Origin: Holophagales bacterium
Lineage (GTDB): Bacteria > Acidobacteriota > Thermoanaerobaculia > Multivoradales > Multivoraceae
Direction: 5' to 3'
Length of the DNA stretch: 64,000 nucleotides
NCBI GenBank assembly: GCA_009845425.1
Contig: VXZQ01000002.1
Span: 124,001 to 188,000 of the forward strand
Positions 56,027 to 64,000 of this stretch are shown piece by piece (the first letter of the stretch is position 1; every line of letters begins with the position of its first letter). A program made the translations under genes and the position numbers. Below the pieces are notes generated by a model. The model made no database searches. It was not told where the DNA came from and saw only the letters and a list, made by a program, of their open reading frames with translations.

Positions 56027-58345
56027 CTAATCGCGGATTCGGCTCTCGCCCCAAGGGACGACCTCGACGCTGGTGCAGGCGCTGTCCTTCGGGCAGTACG
56101 AGTACGTCCCCGGCGCCAGATCCCTGACGATCACCTCGTCGTCGTCCTTCTGGATCTGGCCTCTGTCGTTGACTCCCGCGAGCGTACCGACCCGAATGGA
56201 GGCGCCGCCAGGTGTGACGAGGCGCGCGTCCCAATAGAAGCCGGCGCTCCGGGATCCGGCACCGTCCTGGAAACGCGGTACGCGGAGCGATCCACGCTCC
56301 GGCGCCAGCTCGATGAAAAGCGGCGCGCCCTCCCGAATCTCGAATCGCCAGCCGACCATCCCGTGGCCCGCCGCCCGGACGACGACACCAACGGACTCGG
56401 CCTCCAACGGAAGATGATGAGTGGCTTCACCCGCGCCGTCCGAGTAGCTGTTGGCCACGGTGGTGGCTGACGCCGCGGGGTGGAGCACAAACGTCTGCGC
56501 ACCGCTGATCGGCACTCCTCCGGAGCGGACGACTACGGTGACGCGCCGCTGATCGGCCAGCCGCAGTTCAACATCCTCGATCCGCTCGTCGACCCGTAGC
56601 TGGACCTGCGCCGGAGCCGACTGGAGTTCCCGTTCATCCACGTACGCTTCGGCATGGATGCTGTAGCTCCATTCGGGCAGTCCGGTGACCTCGAAGGCCC
56701 CGGAGGCGTCGGTCCGACGGCGCCAACTCCGCGGTTGCAGGGAGTCTTGTTCTTCGCCAGCAACCTCGCCCGCGGCAAACACCCAGACCCGAGCCCCCGC
56801 CACCGACTCGAGAAGGCCGCTCTCCGCGTTGCGTCTCACGACTCGCCCACCGATCGCACCTGCTGCGAGGTCGATGTCGACCCTCGCTACGCCGTCGGAG
56901 TCCGCCTCGATCTCGAAGATGCCGGCTTCGTTGACCTCGCGATCGTCGAAGTCACCCCAGCCGTCCGTGTCCCACCCGCCTTCGCAAGGATCGCAGTCGG
57001 GGGCAGGAGTCACCTCGACGTGCCAGAAACCCTCCCTCGGCAGCAGGCCGCTGAAGCGGCCCTCCTCGCGGCTCCGGAAGGAGATTCGTTCACGGCCCCA
57101 CATGCCGCCGAACCAGACCATCGCCTCTTCCAGGGGCTCCCCGCCGCGCTCGATCCGGCCGACCAGCGGCACGGCATCCAGTTCGACGTAGTGGTGATCC
57201 TGACCGAAGAAGCGGACGACCTCATGGTGCCAGCGGTTGCCGCGGTTGTCCTCGACGTCTACCTCGTAGTCGCCCGGCGCCAGGCCTCGCCACAGGAAGG
57301 AGCCGTCACTTCCACGATCGTGGAACTCGAACCTGCGCTCGCGCCGTTCCACCTCGCCGTCAGGCCCCAGCGTCACTGAAGAAACCGTCGGTCTCAGATC
57401 GATCTCCAGCACGCTCGGCGTCAGGAAGGAAACGGACAGCAGGTTGCCGGCGGATGACACGAGTGGGCCCAGGTCGATCTGATCGGCCAGCGACTCGATG
57501 CGCACCGGCCAACTGTCGCCGTCGGAACCGGCGAGTCGGAGCTCGTACGCCGCAGGCGAAAGGCCTTCGAACGTCAAGGCACCTCCGGAGTCCGTCCAGG
57601 CAACCCAGCCGAGGGCCAGAGACCCATCCCGTTGCCGCAAGCGGAACTGGTGACTGGAGCCGTCCGGCGCGGCCAGGCTGGCGGTCACCCGCGCTCCCCT
57701 GACGGGCTCGACCAACCCCAGGTCCGTGTCCGCCTCGACCGTCACTTCGGACCGTAGCAGGGGCAGGAAAGGACCCAGCCGTACTCGTAGTTCCACCTCC
57801 TCGTCCCGGGCGAACGGGCACGCGATCAGCACCTCGCGCCGCTCCGGTTCCCGGTCCACCTCGCACGGACCTCCGTAGAGGCCGCGGTCGAGGCGGACGC
57901 GACGCCTGTCGACCCGCCCGTCGATCCAGACCTTGCCGGTCTCCAGGAAGTCCACCGCTGTGTCCGTGCCGTCGACGGCGAACCGCACCAAGCCTTCCGG
58001 CACCAGGGTCAGGGACGCCTCCCGCTCGTCCCACGGGATGAAGGCGGCAGGACTCCACCAGCCCTCCGACCGTGCCCGGAGAAGCCAGCCGGATCGCGAC
58101 TCCAGAGCCGGCACCGTAACTACGAAACTCTGCTCTTCGGCGGACGCCGCGACGACCCAGGAGGCCACTGGTTCGCGAGTCGACGCGTCGGAGAACTCGA
58201 TCGTCACGTCGCCGGACGGCGCTTCGTCGCCCGAAACGACCGCGTCCAGACGAACCGTGAGTCCCACCTGGTCCGCGGGCTGGGCCGCGACGACCGTCGA
58301 CGCCAGGATCGCGAGGGCTACCGCCAGCGCCTGGCTACTCCTCAA
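56027..58345 (-). CDS. Large secreted protein with carboxypeptidase-regulatory/Ig-like repeats
   Basis: The 772-aa protein has a signal peptide (ALAVALAILASTVVAAQ) and a chain of beta-sandwich repeats: LTVRLDAVVSGDEAPSGDVTIEFSD, AWTDSGGALTFEGLSPAAYELRLAG, FLWRGLAPGDYEVDVEDNRGN, RIERGGEPLEEAMVWFGG and RRTDASGAFEVTGLPEWSYSIHAEAYVD, all of the carboxypeptidase-regulatory-like type (G-x-F-x-x-x-L-x-P-G-x-Y). A short cysteine pair (PAPDCDPC) is central. It is presumably periplasmic or surface-exposed. The start overlaps the PP-loop/AraC gene stop by 11 nt, so the two are co-expressed. Confidence 0.75.
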   Translation of the reverse strand: MRSSQALAVALAILASTVVAAQPADQVGLTVRLDAVVSGDEAPSGDVTIEFSDASTREPVASWVVAASAEEQSFVVTVPALESRSGWLLRARSEGWWSPAAFIPWDEREASLTLVPEGLVRFAVDGTDTAVDFLETGKVWIDGRVDRRRVRLDRGLYGGPCEVDREPERREVLIACPFARDEEVELRVRLGPFLPLLRSEVTVEADTDLGLVEPVRGARVTASLAAPDGSSHQFRLRQRDGSLALGWVAWTDSGGALTFEGLSPAAYELRLAGSDGDSWPVRIESLADQIDLGPLVSSAGNLLSVSFLTPSVLEIDLRPTVSSVTLGPDGEVERRERRFEFHDRGSDGSFLWRGLAPGDYEVDVEDNRGNRWHHEVVRFFGQDHHYVELDAVPLVGRIERGGEPLEEAMVWFGGMWGRERISFRSREEGRFSGLLPREGFWHVEVTPAPDCDPCEGGWDTDGWGDFDDREVNEAGIFEIEADSDGVARVDIDLAAGAIGGRVVRRNAESGLLESVAGARVWVFAAGEVAGEEQDSLQPRSWRRRTDASGAFEVTGLPEWSYSIHAEAYVDERELQSAPAQVQLRVDERIEDVELRLADQRRVTVVVRSGGVPISGAQTFVLHPAASATTVANSYSDGAGEATHHLPLEAESVGVVVRAAGHGMVGWRFEIREGAPLFIELAPERGSLRVPRFQDGAGSRSAGFYWDARLVTPGGASIRVGTLAGVNDRGQIQKDDDEVIVRDLAPGTYSYCPKDSACTSVEVVPWGESRIRD

Positions 58346-59384
58346 GCGCCTTCCTCCTGTACTCCGAAGGGCTGCAGTCCATCTGTTCGTGGAAGGCCCG
58401 GCGAAACGTCCTCTCGCTGTGGAAACCGACCGATTCCGAGATCCGGCTCACCGCGTCGTTGTTCTCGCGCAGGAGCTGGCAGGCGCGTTCGATCCGGCGG
58501 TGCGCCAGCCAGCCCGCGAACGTCATCCCGACGTGCTCCCGGAAGTACCGGGAGAAACCCGTGCGCGACATCGCGGCGACCCTGGCGACCACACCGGCGT
58601 TCAGATCCTCGGCAATGTGGAGGTCGACGTGGCGCCGCACGCGGTCGAGCCTCGCGAAGTGACTGAATGGATCGATCCGCGAAGGCGCGGAGCCATCCGC
58701 CGCTTCGATCTCCGCGAACGCGAAGTCGTAGACCTCGATCGTGCGAGTCGGCTCGACCTCCACGCGGCCCTCCCAACCGGGCGCCCACTCCACGAACGTG
58801 TGGAACTCGTCGTTCCCGCCGCAAGGGTCCACTCCCTCGGGCAATCCGGCCACGAAGTCCGAATCGAACCGGCGTCCCGCGAGATTCGCCGCCAGGGACC
58901 CGGTATCGACGGAACACACCCAGGCCGACAAACCGGACTTCAGCATCTCCACCGAATGAGCCCGCGTATCCCGATTCCAGAGCGGAAACACGACCTCGAG
59001 ACCCGAGTCGGCCGTGACGAGCAAACGTCGATCGCGCCCCTCCAACGAGAACAGATCGCCAAAGGCGACACAAGCCGCGCCGTCCGCCCGCACTTCTCCG
59101 AAACCCCGGGCCAGAGCAGCGTTGCGTTCGCCTCTCGACGACGTCCAGTCGAGCGGAATGAACCGCAGCGGCAACCCCACCGCCTCCGCCTGCCGCTGGA
59201 GCAGGGTATGACGCACGCCGTGGAGAATCACACGGCCGTTCTTCTCGTTCACGAGGCTGATCAGCCCCCGGACCTCGAAGGACGGTTCGGCTCGAAGCTC
59301 CCGGAGAGCCCAAGCCGAGTCCTTTCCGCCTGACCAGCACAGCCAGGTGGGCCTGGCGTTCCAGGGAAGCGATTGCCCGACCAC
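58335..59384 (-). CDS. PP-loop ATPase (diphthine-ammonia-ligase-like) fused to AraC-type DNA-binding domain
   Basis: The 349-aa protein joins two unrelated domains. The N-terminal ~215 residues are a DUF71/diphthine-ammonia-ligase-like PP-loop ATPase: LCWSGGKDSAWALRELR (18-33), IPLDWTSSRGERNAALARGF, VAFGDLFSLEGRDRRL, PLWNRDT and GVDPCGGNDEFHTFV. The C-terminal ~100 residues are an AraC HTH pair: VARVAAMSRTGFSRYFREHVGMTFAGWLAHRRIERACQLL, ISESVGFHSERTFRRAFHEQMDCSPSEYRRKA. It could be a nucleotide-sensing or modifying transcription factor. GTG at 59384 starts it. I do not know this domain pairing as a described family. Confidence 0.85.
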   Translation of the reverse strand: MVGQSLPWNARPTWLCWSGGKDSAWALRELRAEPSFEVRGLISLVNEKNGRVILHGVRHTLLQRQAEAVGLPLRFIPLDWTSSRGERNAALARGFGEVRADGAACVAFGDLFSLEGRDRRLLVTADSGLEVVFPLWNRDTRAHSVEMLKSGLSAWVCSVDTGSLAANLAGRRFDSDFVAGLPEGVDPCGGNDEFHTFVEWAPGWEGRVEVEPTRTIEVYDFAFAEIEAADGSAPSRIDPFSHFARLDRVRRHVDLHIAEDLNAGVVARVAAMSRTGFSRYFREHVGMTFAGWLAHRRIERACQLLRENNDAVSRISESVGFHSERTFRRAFHEQMDCSPSEYRRKALEE

Positions 59385-59423
59385 GGATGCGTGGCATGTT
59401 AGCCCGCATCCTTCGACTCCGGC

Positions 59424-59594
59424 TCAGCGTGTGAAGCCGTGCACGATCGCCCACGCCATCAAGGCCAGCAGGGCGCCGGCCAGCAGTGGATCGCCCCACC
59501 GCGACCAGAAGCGCGCGAGGAAGCCGAAACGATCGGCTCGGCGCAGGTCACGCTGCACCTGCCCGGTATTCAAGGATCGTGTGTAGCGGTACAT
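59424..59594 (-). CDS. 56-aa single-pass membrane protein
   Basis: The short protein MYRYTRSLNTGQVQRDLRRADRF... is basic at the N-terminus and ends in one hydrophobic helix (LLAGALLALMAWAIVHGF). It has no recognised family. A perfect AGGAGG (59601-59606) 6 nt before the ATG at 59592-59594 makes translation likely, as does its position 40 nt before the PP-loop/AraC gene on the same strand. A phased array of CCGGCCA sits upstream of it. Confidence 0.65.
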   Translation of the reverse strand: MYRYTRSLNTGQVQRDLRRADRFGFLARFWSRWGDPLLAGALLALMAWAIVHGFTR

Positions 59595-59643
59595 TCCGCA
59601 CCTCCTCTCAACCAACCACTCTAGAGAGGAATCCGCGGGAAGA

Positions 59644-59712
59644 CCGGCCAGTTTCTAGCTGATTCCGGCCAGATTCGCGCAGGACCGGCCAGGACCGGTT
59701 ACTTCCCGGCCA
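59644..59712 (+). repeat. Four CCGGCCA repeats at 20-21 bp spacing
   Basis: CCGGCCA occurs at 59644, 59665, 59685 and 59706, i.e. every two helical turns, in the 138-nt gap between the trpA stop and the 56-aa protein start. Between the copies the sequence is unrelated. Such phasing suits cooperative protein binding on one DNA face upstream of the 56-aa gene, though chance in GC-rich DNA is possible. Confidence 0.5.
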
Positions 59713-59732
59713 CCTGCCGGTCCAGCGACCCT

Positions 59733-60563
59733 CTAGCCGCGAAGCGGTGCGGTCAGTTCGCCGACGCGGCGTTCGAGTCGAGCCGCCAGGTCGGGCTCGA
59801 CGGCGTTCTCCTCGACCAGCCGGACGAGGGCGCTGCCGACGACGACGCCGTGGGCGACCTTCGCCACTTCCTCGACCTGCCGCGGGGTCGAGATGCCGAA
59901 GCCGACGGCGACCGGCAGCCGCACCCGTCGGCGGACGCGCTTCACTTCCCGGGCCAGGGTGGGGATCAGGTCCTCCCGCTCGCCGGTGACGTCCGAGCGG
60001 GCGGTGTAGTAGACGAAGCCGTTCGACGCCGCGGCGGCGCGGTCGATTCGCTCGCGGGTACTGGTGGCGGCGATCAGGTAGATCGAGTCGAGGCCCCGCT
60101 CCTCCAGTGCCGGCTGCAGTTCGCGCAGGCCCTCGTCGGGCGGCAGGTCGACGCAGAGAACGCCGTCGACACCGCTGTCGGCCGCCTGGGCGGCGAAAGT
60201 CCCGACGCCGCGGGCGTGAACCGGGTTGTAGTACGTGAAGAGGACGATCGGGACGCCCAGTTCCTCGCGGTGCCGCTCCACGATGCCGAGCACGGCGCTG
60301 AGCGAGGAACCCGCGGCAAGCGCCCGGTGCGAACCGCGCTGAATGGTCGGGCCGTCGGCGATCGGGTCGCTGAAGGCGACGCCGAGTTCGATCACGTCGG
60401 CGCCGCCGGCAACCAGGGCGCGCAGCAGGTCGGGCGTGGCCTCGAGCGACGGATCGCCGGCGACGAGGAAGGGGATGAAGGCGGAGCGCCGCTGCTTCCG
60501 GCAGGCGGCGAAGGAAGCGGCGATGCCGCCGTTGCGTGAGGGGCGCTTGCGTCGGGAGCTCAT
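59733..60563 (-). CDS. trpA: Tryptophan synthase alpha chain
   Basis: The 276-aa subunit cleaves indole-3-glycerol phosphate to indole and glyceraldehyde-3-phosphate. The catalytic glutamate and aspartate lie in [23 protein letters not shown], followed by [38 protein letters not shown] and [30 protein letters not shown]. Indole is channelled to TrpB. ATG at 60563 overlaps the trpB TGA (ATGA). It is the last trp gene in the operon. Confidence 0.96.
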   Translation of the reverse strand: MSSRRKRPSRNGGIAASFAACRKQRRSAFIPFLVAGDPSLEATPDLLRALVAGGADVIELGVAFSDPIADGPTIQRGSHRALAAGSSLSAVLGIVERHREELGVPIVLFTYYNPVHARGVGTFAAQAADSGVDGVLCVDLPPDEGLRELQPALEERGLDSIYLIAATSTRERIDRAAAASNGFVYYTARSDVTGEREDLIPTLAREVKRVRRRVRLPVAVGFGISTPRQVEEVAKVAHGVVVGSALVRLVEENAVEPDLAARLERRVGELTAPLRG

Positions 60564-61852
60564 TCGGCGTCTCCATCGCCCGACGCGGACCCGGAGTGCC
60601 GGCCAGAGGGCCGGCGCACCGACACTCGACCGCCTGAAGCGGCGTCGTACTCGAGTACCGACTCGACGTCCTTGTCGCCGCGGCCGGAGAGGTTGACCAG
60701 GATGACCCGGTCGGGTTCCATTTCGGGCGCCCGGCGCATCACCTCGGCGATCGCGTGCGCCGATTCGAGCGCCGGCAGAATGCCCTCCGTCGCCGACAGG
60801 AGGTGGAACCCCTCGATCGCCTCCTGGTCGGTCGCGGACGTGAACTCGATCTGCCCGTGTTCGTGCAGAAACACGTGCTCGGGGCCAACCGCCGGGTAGT
60901 CGAGCCCGGCCGACACCGAGTGGGTGCCGACGACCTGACCCTCCTCGTCCTGGAGCACCAGCGTCCGGGCGCCGTGAAGCACGCCGAGCGTGCCGCCCGA
61001 GAATCGGGCCGCGTGATCGCCCAGCTCGGGCCCCCGGCCGCCGGCTTCGACGCCGATGAGCAGCACGTCCGGACGGTCGAGAAACGCCGAAAACAGTCCC
61101 ATCGCGTTGCTGCCGCCGCCGACGCAGGCAACCGCCACGTCGGGGTCCGGCGTGCCGGCAAGGCGCCGCAACTGCCGCCGAGCCTCGGCTCCGATCACGC
61201 TGTGGAACTGGCGGACCATACGCGGATAGGGCTCCGGCCCGGTGACCGTGCCGAGCACGTAGTGGGTGTCCGCGAAGCTCGCCACCCAGTCACGGAACGC
61301 CTCGTTGATTGCGTCCTTGAGCGTCTGGCTGCCGGCATCGACCGGCGCCACCTCGGCGCCGAGGAGCTGCATCCGGTAGACGTTCAGGCGTTGCCGCCGC
61401 ATGTCCTCCTCGCCCATGTAGACGACGCAGTCCAGGCCGAGGAGCGCCGCCGCGGTCGCGGTGGCGACGCCGTGCTGACCGGCGCCGGTCTCCGCGATGA
61501 TCCGCGTCTTGCCCATCTCCTTCGCCAGCAGGACCTGGCCCAGGGCGTTGTTGATTTTGTGCGCGCCGGTGTGAAGCAGGTCCTCGCGCTTCAGGTAGAT
61601 GCGGGCTCCGCCCAGGTGCTCCGTCAGCCGTTCCGCGAAGTAGAGCGGCGTCGGGCGTCCGACGTAGTGCTCCAGCAGGTGGTTGAGCCGGCGCTGGAAG
61701 GTCCGCTTCCGGCGCAGCCTGTCGTAGCAGCGACTCAACTCCTCGAGCGGCGCCATCAGCGTCTCCGGGGCGTAGCGCCCGCCGTAGACGCCGTAGCGGC
61801 CGCCCTCGTCCGGCTCCATGGCCGTGGCGGAGAGGGGTGTCCTTACCTTCAT
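60560..61852 (-). CDS. trpB: Tryptophan synthase beta chain
   Basis: The 430-aa PLP enzyme joins indole and serine to tryptophan. [16 protein letters not shown], the PLP lysine in [53 protein letters not shown] and NLSGRGDKD are all intact, so it is the canonical TrpB1 type. The C-terminus ends in a ~20-residue tail, [21 protein letters not shown], whose coding sequence includes a dispersed repeat copy. ATG at 61850-61852 overlaps the trpF TGA; the open frame further upstream is a shadow of trpF. Confidence 0.96.
   Translation of the reverse strand: MKVRTPLSATAMEPDEGGRYGVYGGRYAPETLMAPLEELSRCYDRLRRKRTFQRRLNHLLEHYVGRPTPLYFAERLTEHLGGARIYLKREDLLHTGAHKINNALGQVLLAKEMGKTRIIAETGAGQHGVATATAAALLGLDCVVYMGEEDMRRQRLNVYRMQLLGAEVAPVDAGSQTLKDAINEAFRDWVASFADTHYVLGTVTGPEPYPRMVRQFHSVIGAEARRQLRRLAGTPDPDVAVACVGGGSNAMGLFSAFLDRPDVLLIGVEAGGRGPELGDHAARFSGGTLGVLHGARTLVLQDEEGQVVGTHSVSAGLDYPAVGPEHVFLHEHGQIEFTSATDQEAIEGFHLLSATEGILPALESAHAIAEVMRRAPEMEPDRVILVNLSGRGDKDVESVLEYDAASGGRVSVRRPSGRHSGSASGDGDAE
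60598..60620 (+). repeat. Dispersed GC-palindrome repeat in the 3' end of trpB
   Basis: GCCGGCC-agag-GGCCGGC followed by GCACC is a perfect 7-bp stem with the repeat's usual start of tail. On the - strand it encodes VRRPSGRH of the TrpB C-terminal extension. Confidence 0.6.
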
Positions 61853-62490
61853 CGTGCTGCTCCCGCTCTGAGGTTGGCGAACAGTCGCTCCAGCTTGGCG
61901 CGGTCCTTCCGGCCGGGCGCGGCCTCCACGCCCGAACAGGTGTCCACCGCGTAGGCGCCCGGCACCGCCGCAGCCACCGCGGTGACGTTGCCGGGGTGGA
62001 CGCCGCCAGCGATGAACAGGCGGCGTGGCTCGCGGTCGACGTCCGGTGTCCGGACGAGGTCGGCCGCGGCGGCGTAGTCCCAGCTCTCGCCGGAGCCGCC
62101 GTAGAGGCGTTCGTGGGCGCGGTCGATCAGGATCGCCCAGCAATCCTCGTCAGGGATCGCGGCCGGGGCCGCGGCGCCGCCGACACGGCGGACGCGGATG
62201 GCGCGCTCCCTGAACTCGGCGACCAGCTCCGGGCTCTCATCGCCGCTGAACTGGATGTAGTCGAGGCCGACCTTGCGGTCGATCGTCTCGAGCTCTTCGC
62301 GCGTGGGATCGACGAAGATGCCAACGGTCCGGGCCCGGTCCCCGACGCGGCGCCGGATGTGGGCCGCCTCGTCGACGTCGATCCAGCGCGGGCTCGGACG
62401 ATAGAAGTTGAGGCCGATGAAGTCCGCACCCAGGTCGACGGCGAGACGGGCGTCGGCGGGCGTCGTGACGCCGCAGATCTTGACCTTCAT
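61849..62490 (-). CDS. trpF: Phosphoribosylanthranilate isomerase
   Basis: The 213-aa TIM-barrel enzyme performs the Amadori rearrangement of phosphoribosylanthranilate. [36 protein letters not shown] is the diagnostic N-terminus with the catalytic cysteine; [27 protein letters not shown] and the phosphate-binding [11 protein letters not shown] plus [16 protein letters not shown] follow. ATG at 62488-62490 overlaps the trpC TGA. The frame extends further upstream only as a shadow of trpC. Confidence 0.95.
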   Translation of the reverse strand: MKVKICGVTTPADARLAVDLGADFIGLNFYRPSPRWIDVDEAAHIRRRVGDRARTVGIFVDPTREELETIDRKVGLDYIQFSGDESPELVAEFRERAIRVRRVGGAAAPAAIPDEDCWAILIDRAHERLYGGSGESWDYAAAADLVRTPDVDREPRRLFIAGGVHPGNVTAVAAAVPGAYAVDTCSGVEAAPGRKDRAKLERLFANLRAGAAR

Positions 62491-63323
62491 CGGGTCAGCT
62501 CCCGGAGCGCCGGCGCACCCAGTAGTTCGGAAAGTGCAGCGGCCGGGTCGCCGGAAAGTACGAGCCGCTCGCCGATGAGGAACGCGTCGAAACCGGCACG
62601 CCGCAACCTGGCCACGTCGGCGCCGGTGTGGATGCCCGACTCGGCCACCTTGAGGGCCGGGGCCGGCAGGCGGCCGACGCGGTCGGCGCTGCGTTCCAGA
62701 TCGACTTCGAAGGTGCGCAGGTCGCGGTTGTTGATGCCGACCAGTTCCCAGTCGGAACTCCCTTCCTCGCCGTCGTCGTGCGCCAGCGGCCGGAGCTTCT
62801 CGAAGTCCGCATCGTCGTGGGTCTCGATCAGCGGCACGATCCCGAGGCCGCGGGCAAGCCCGGCCAGGCGGCGCAGTTCCGCCGCATCGTAGAGAGCCGC
62901 GATCAGCAGCACGGCACAGGCGCCGGCGTCGCGCGCCCACGCAAGCTGCACGTCGGAGACGACGAAGTCCTTCGCCACCGCGGGCAGCCCGGACGCGGCC
63001 GCGCACTCGGCCAGCAGGTCGTAGCCCCCGTGAAAGTGGTCCGGCTCGACGACGACCGACAGGCAGGCCGCCCCGGCATCCGCGTAGGCCACGGCGCGGG
63101 CGACCGGATCGAAACGGCCGCGCAGGTCGCCCAGCTTGGGCGAGCCCATCTTGATCTCGGCGATCACGGCATCGCCGCGACGCTCGGAGATCGCATCGAG
63201 GAAGCGGCGGCCCGGAGCCCCGGCTGACAGACGCCGTACGGACGATACGCCCGCGTCTCCGGCGGCCACGCGCCGGCGCCGCTGCTCGCAGATGCGCCTC
63301 AGGATGTCGGGAACCTCAGCCAC
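62487..63323 (-). CDS. trpC: Indole-3-glycerol phosphate synthase
   Basis: The 278-aa TIM-barrel enzyme closes the indole ring. VIAEIKMGSPKLGDLRGRFDPVARAVAYADAGAACLSVVVEP with its catalytic lysine, GLPAVAKDFVVSDVQLAWARDAGACAVLLIAAL, VGINNRDLRTFEVDLERS and VAESGIHTGADVARLRRAGFDAFLIGERLV are all present. One oddity is KMGSPKLG where most enzymes have K-x-SPS-G. GTG at 63321-63323 starts the gene 3 nt after the trpD stop. Its last codons overlap a repeat copy. Confidence 0.95.
   Translation of the reverse strand: MAEVPDILRRICEQRRRRVAAGDAGVSSVRRLSAGAPGRRFLDAISERRGDAVIAEIKMGSPKLGDLRGRFDPVARAVAYADAGAACLSVVVEPDHFHGGYDLLAECAAASGLPAVAKDFVVSDVQLAWARDAGACAVLLIAALYDAAELRRLAGLARGLGIVPLIETHDDADFEKLRPLAHDDGEEGSSDWELVGINNRDLRTFEVDLERSADRVGRLPAPALKVAESGIHTGADVARLRRAGFDAFLIGERLVLSGDPAAALSELLGAPALRELTR
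62508..62523 (+). repeat. Dispersed repeat tail in the 3' end of trpC
   Basis: GCGCCGGCGCACCCAGTAG shares GCCGGCGCACCCAGT with the intergenic copies at 26076 and 44178. Only the tail and one stem arm are present. On the - strand it encodes LGAPA near the TrpC C-terminus. Confidence 0.5.
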
Positions 63324-63326
63324 GCT

Positions 63327-64000
63327 TCAGTCTCCGCCGCCTCCGTCGTCCCAGCCGGTCCAGTCGACGAGTTCTGCGAGCTTGGCGGCCGCCGCGCCCG
63401 AAGCCTGAACCTCGGACGCCGCCGCGACACCTGCCGCGAGGTTCTCCGCCCTGCCCGCTACGTAGAGCGCGGCCCCGGCGTTCAGGCGAGCGATGTCGGC
63501 CAGCGGCCCTCCCCCGCCGCCCAGCACGCCCCGCATCAGTTCGACGTTCCGCTCCGGGTCGCCGCCGGCCAGCGCTTCGGCCTGCGCCTCGGCGATGCCG
63601 AAGTCGCTCGGCCGGACTTCGTACGTCCTGACCTCGCCGTCGCGGACTTCGGCGACCGCGGTCGGCCCCGTCGTCGTCATCTCGTCCAGGCCGTCACCGT
63701 GAACGACCAGGGCGTGCTCGCTGCCGAGCTCGAGCAGCACCCGCCCGATCGGCTCGACGAGGTCGGGCGAGAAGACGCCGATCAACTGGCGCTTCGCCCC
63801 CGCCGGGTTCGTCAGGGGTCCCAGCACGTTGAACAGGGTGCGCACGCCCAGCTCCTTCCGCACCGGCATGACCTGGGCCATCGCCGGGTGGAGCATCGGC
63901 GCGAAGAGGAACACGATGCCGACCTCGTCCAGGCAGCGTCCCAGGGCCTCCGTGTAGCCGGAGAGCCTCACGCCGAGCGCGGCCAGAACATCGGCCGAGC
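63327..64000 (-). CDS. trpD: Anthranilate phosphoribosyltransferase (5' partial)
   Basis: The gene runs off the window. The visible 223 codons are the C-terminal two thirds: SADVLAALGV directly at the window edge, then FLFAPMLHPAMAQVMPVRKELGVRTLFNVLGPLTNPAG, the acidic DGLDEMTTTGPTAVAEV with the second metal site, and ERNVELMRGVLGGGGGPLADIARLNAGAALYVAG. It transfers phosphoribose from PRPP to anthranilate. No stop or start lies between the GTG at 63971 and the window end, so that GTG is internal. Confidence 0.95.
   Translation of the reverse strand, partial: SADVLAALGVRLSGYTEALGRCLDEVGIVFLFAPMLHPAMAQVMPVRKELGVRTLFNVLGPLTNPAGAKRQLIGVFSPDLVEPIGRVLLELGSEHALVVHGDGLDEMTTTGPTAVAEVRDGEVRTYEVRPSDFGIAEAQAEALAGGDPERNVELMRGVLGGGGGPLADIARLNAGAALYVAGRAENLAAGVAAASEVQASGAAAAKLAELVDWTGWDDGGGGD

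Noticed and set aside
1..64000. CRISPR arrays, tRNA or rRNA genes and insertion sequences
   Set aside because: No regularly spaced direct-repeat array beyond the short CCGGCCA set, no cloverleaf-like segment and no transposase reading frame were found by eye; a covariance search would be needed to exclude small RNAs.

Overview
The window is high-GC bacterial chromosome, most likely from an Acidobacteriota member (Thermoanaerobaculia-like). The best pointers are two tandem secreted proteins with the VWFA-related domain characteristic of Acidobacteria (52.5-56.0 kb), carboxypeptidase-regulatory-like domains, an ECF sigma / zinc-finger FecR operon, and an O2-using heme pathway. The lineage call is inference from gene content, not phylogeny.

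Layout. (1) 0-8.6 kb, + strand: a compact heme operon (hemC-hemD fused in one reading frame, then hemL, hemF, hemH, hemA, hemE, hemG). It runs from glutamyl-tRNA to protoheme except for hemB, and almost every junction is a 4-nt stop/start overlap. (2) 8.7-10.1 kb: an aldehyde dehydrogenase. (3) 10.3-23.1 kb, - strand: an accessory island of clearly lower GC. It holds six tightly coupled genes that read as a Druantia-like anti-phage system: a DruA-like DUF4338 protein, a 964-aa and a 356-aa protein of unknown function, a PIN-like protein, a DruE-like DUF1998 helicase of about 1,850 aa, and a Cas4/RecB-like Fe-S nuclease. (4) 23.4-26.0 kb: glcE and glcD of glycolate oxidase. (5) 26.1-30 kb: PspC-domain protein, AmpG-like MFS transporter, higBA toxin-antitoxin and msrP. 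(6) 29.9-35.1 kb: a reductive-dehalogenase-domain Fe-S protein, and trehalose genes otsA divergent from otsB plus a GH15 glycosidase. (7) 35.1-44.1 kb: GPP34 protein, methyltransferase, outer-membrane barrel, a decayed vapBC pair, an RDD protein, three paralogous membrane proteins around an alpha/beta hydrolase, a secreted PQQ-type propeller, a small secreted protein and arfB. (8) 44.2-51.3 kb, - strand: ECF sigma factor, anti-sigma/FecR protein and two ABC exporters in one overlapping operon. (9) 51.4-59.6 kb: EamA exporter, two VWFA proteins, a large secreted Ig-like protein, an unusual PP-loop ATPase-AraC fusion and a 56-aa membrane protein. (10) 59.7-64 kb, - strand: trpD(partial)-trpC-trpF-trpB-trpA.

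A short GC-palindromic repeat with a GCACCCAGTGTG tail recurs across the core chromosome. It has become part of coding sequence in several places and I did not see it in the defence island.

The strongest candidate for an undescribed system is the six-gene island at 10.3-23.1 kb. Its helicase and DruA-like protein place it near Druantia, but the middle subunits and the terminal Cas4-like nuclease do not match the published types as far as I can recall them.
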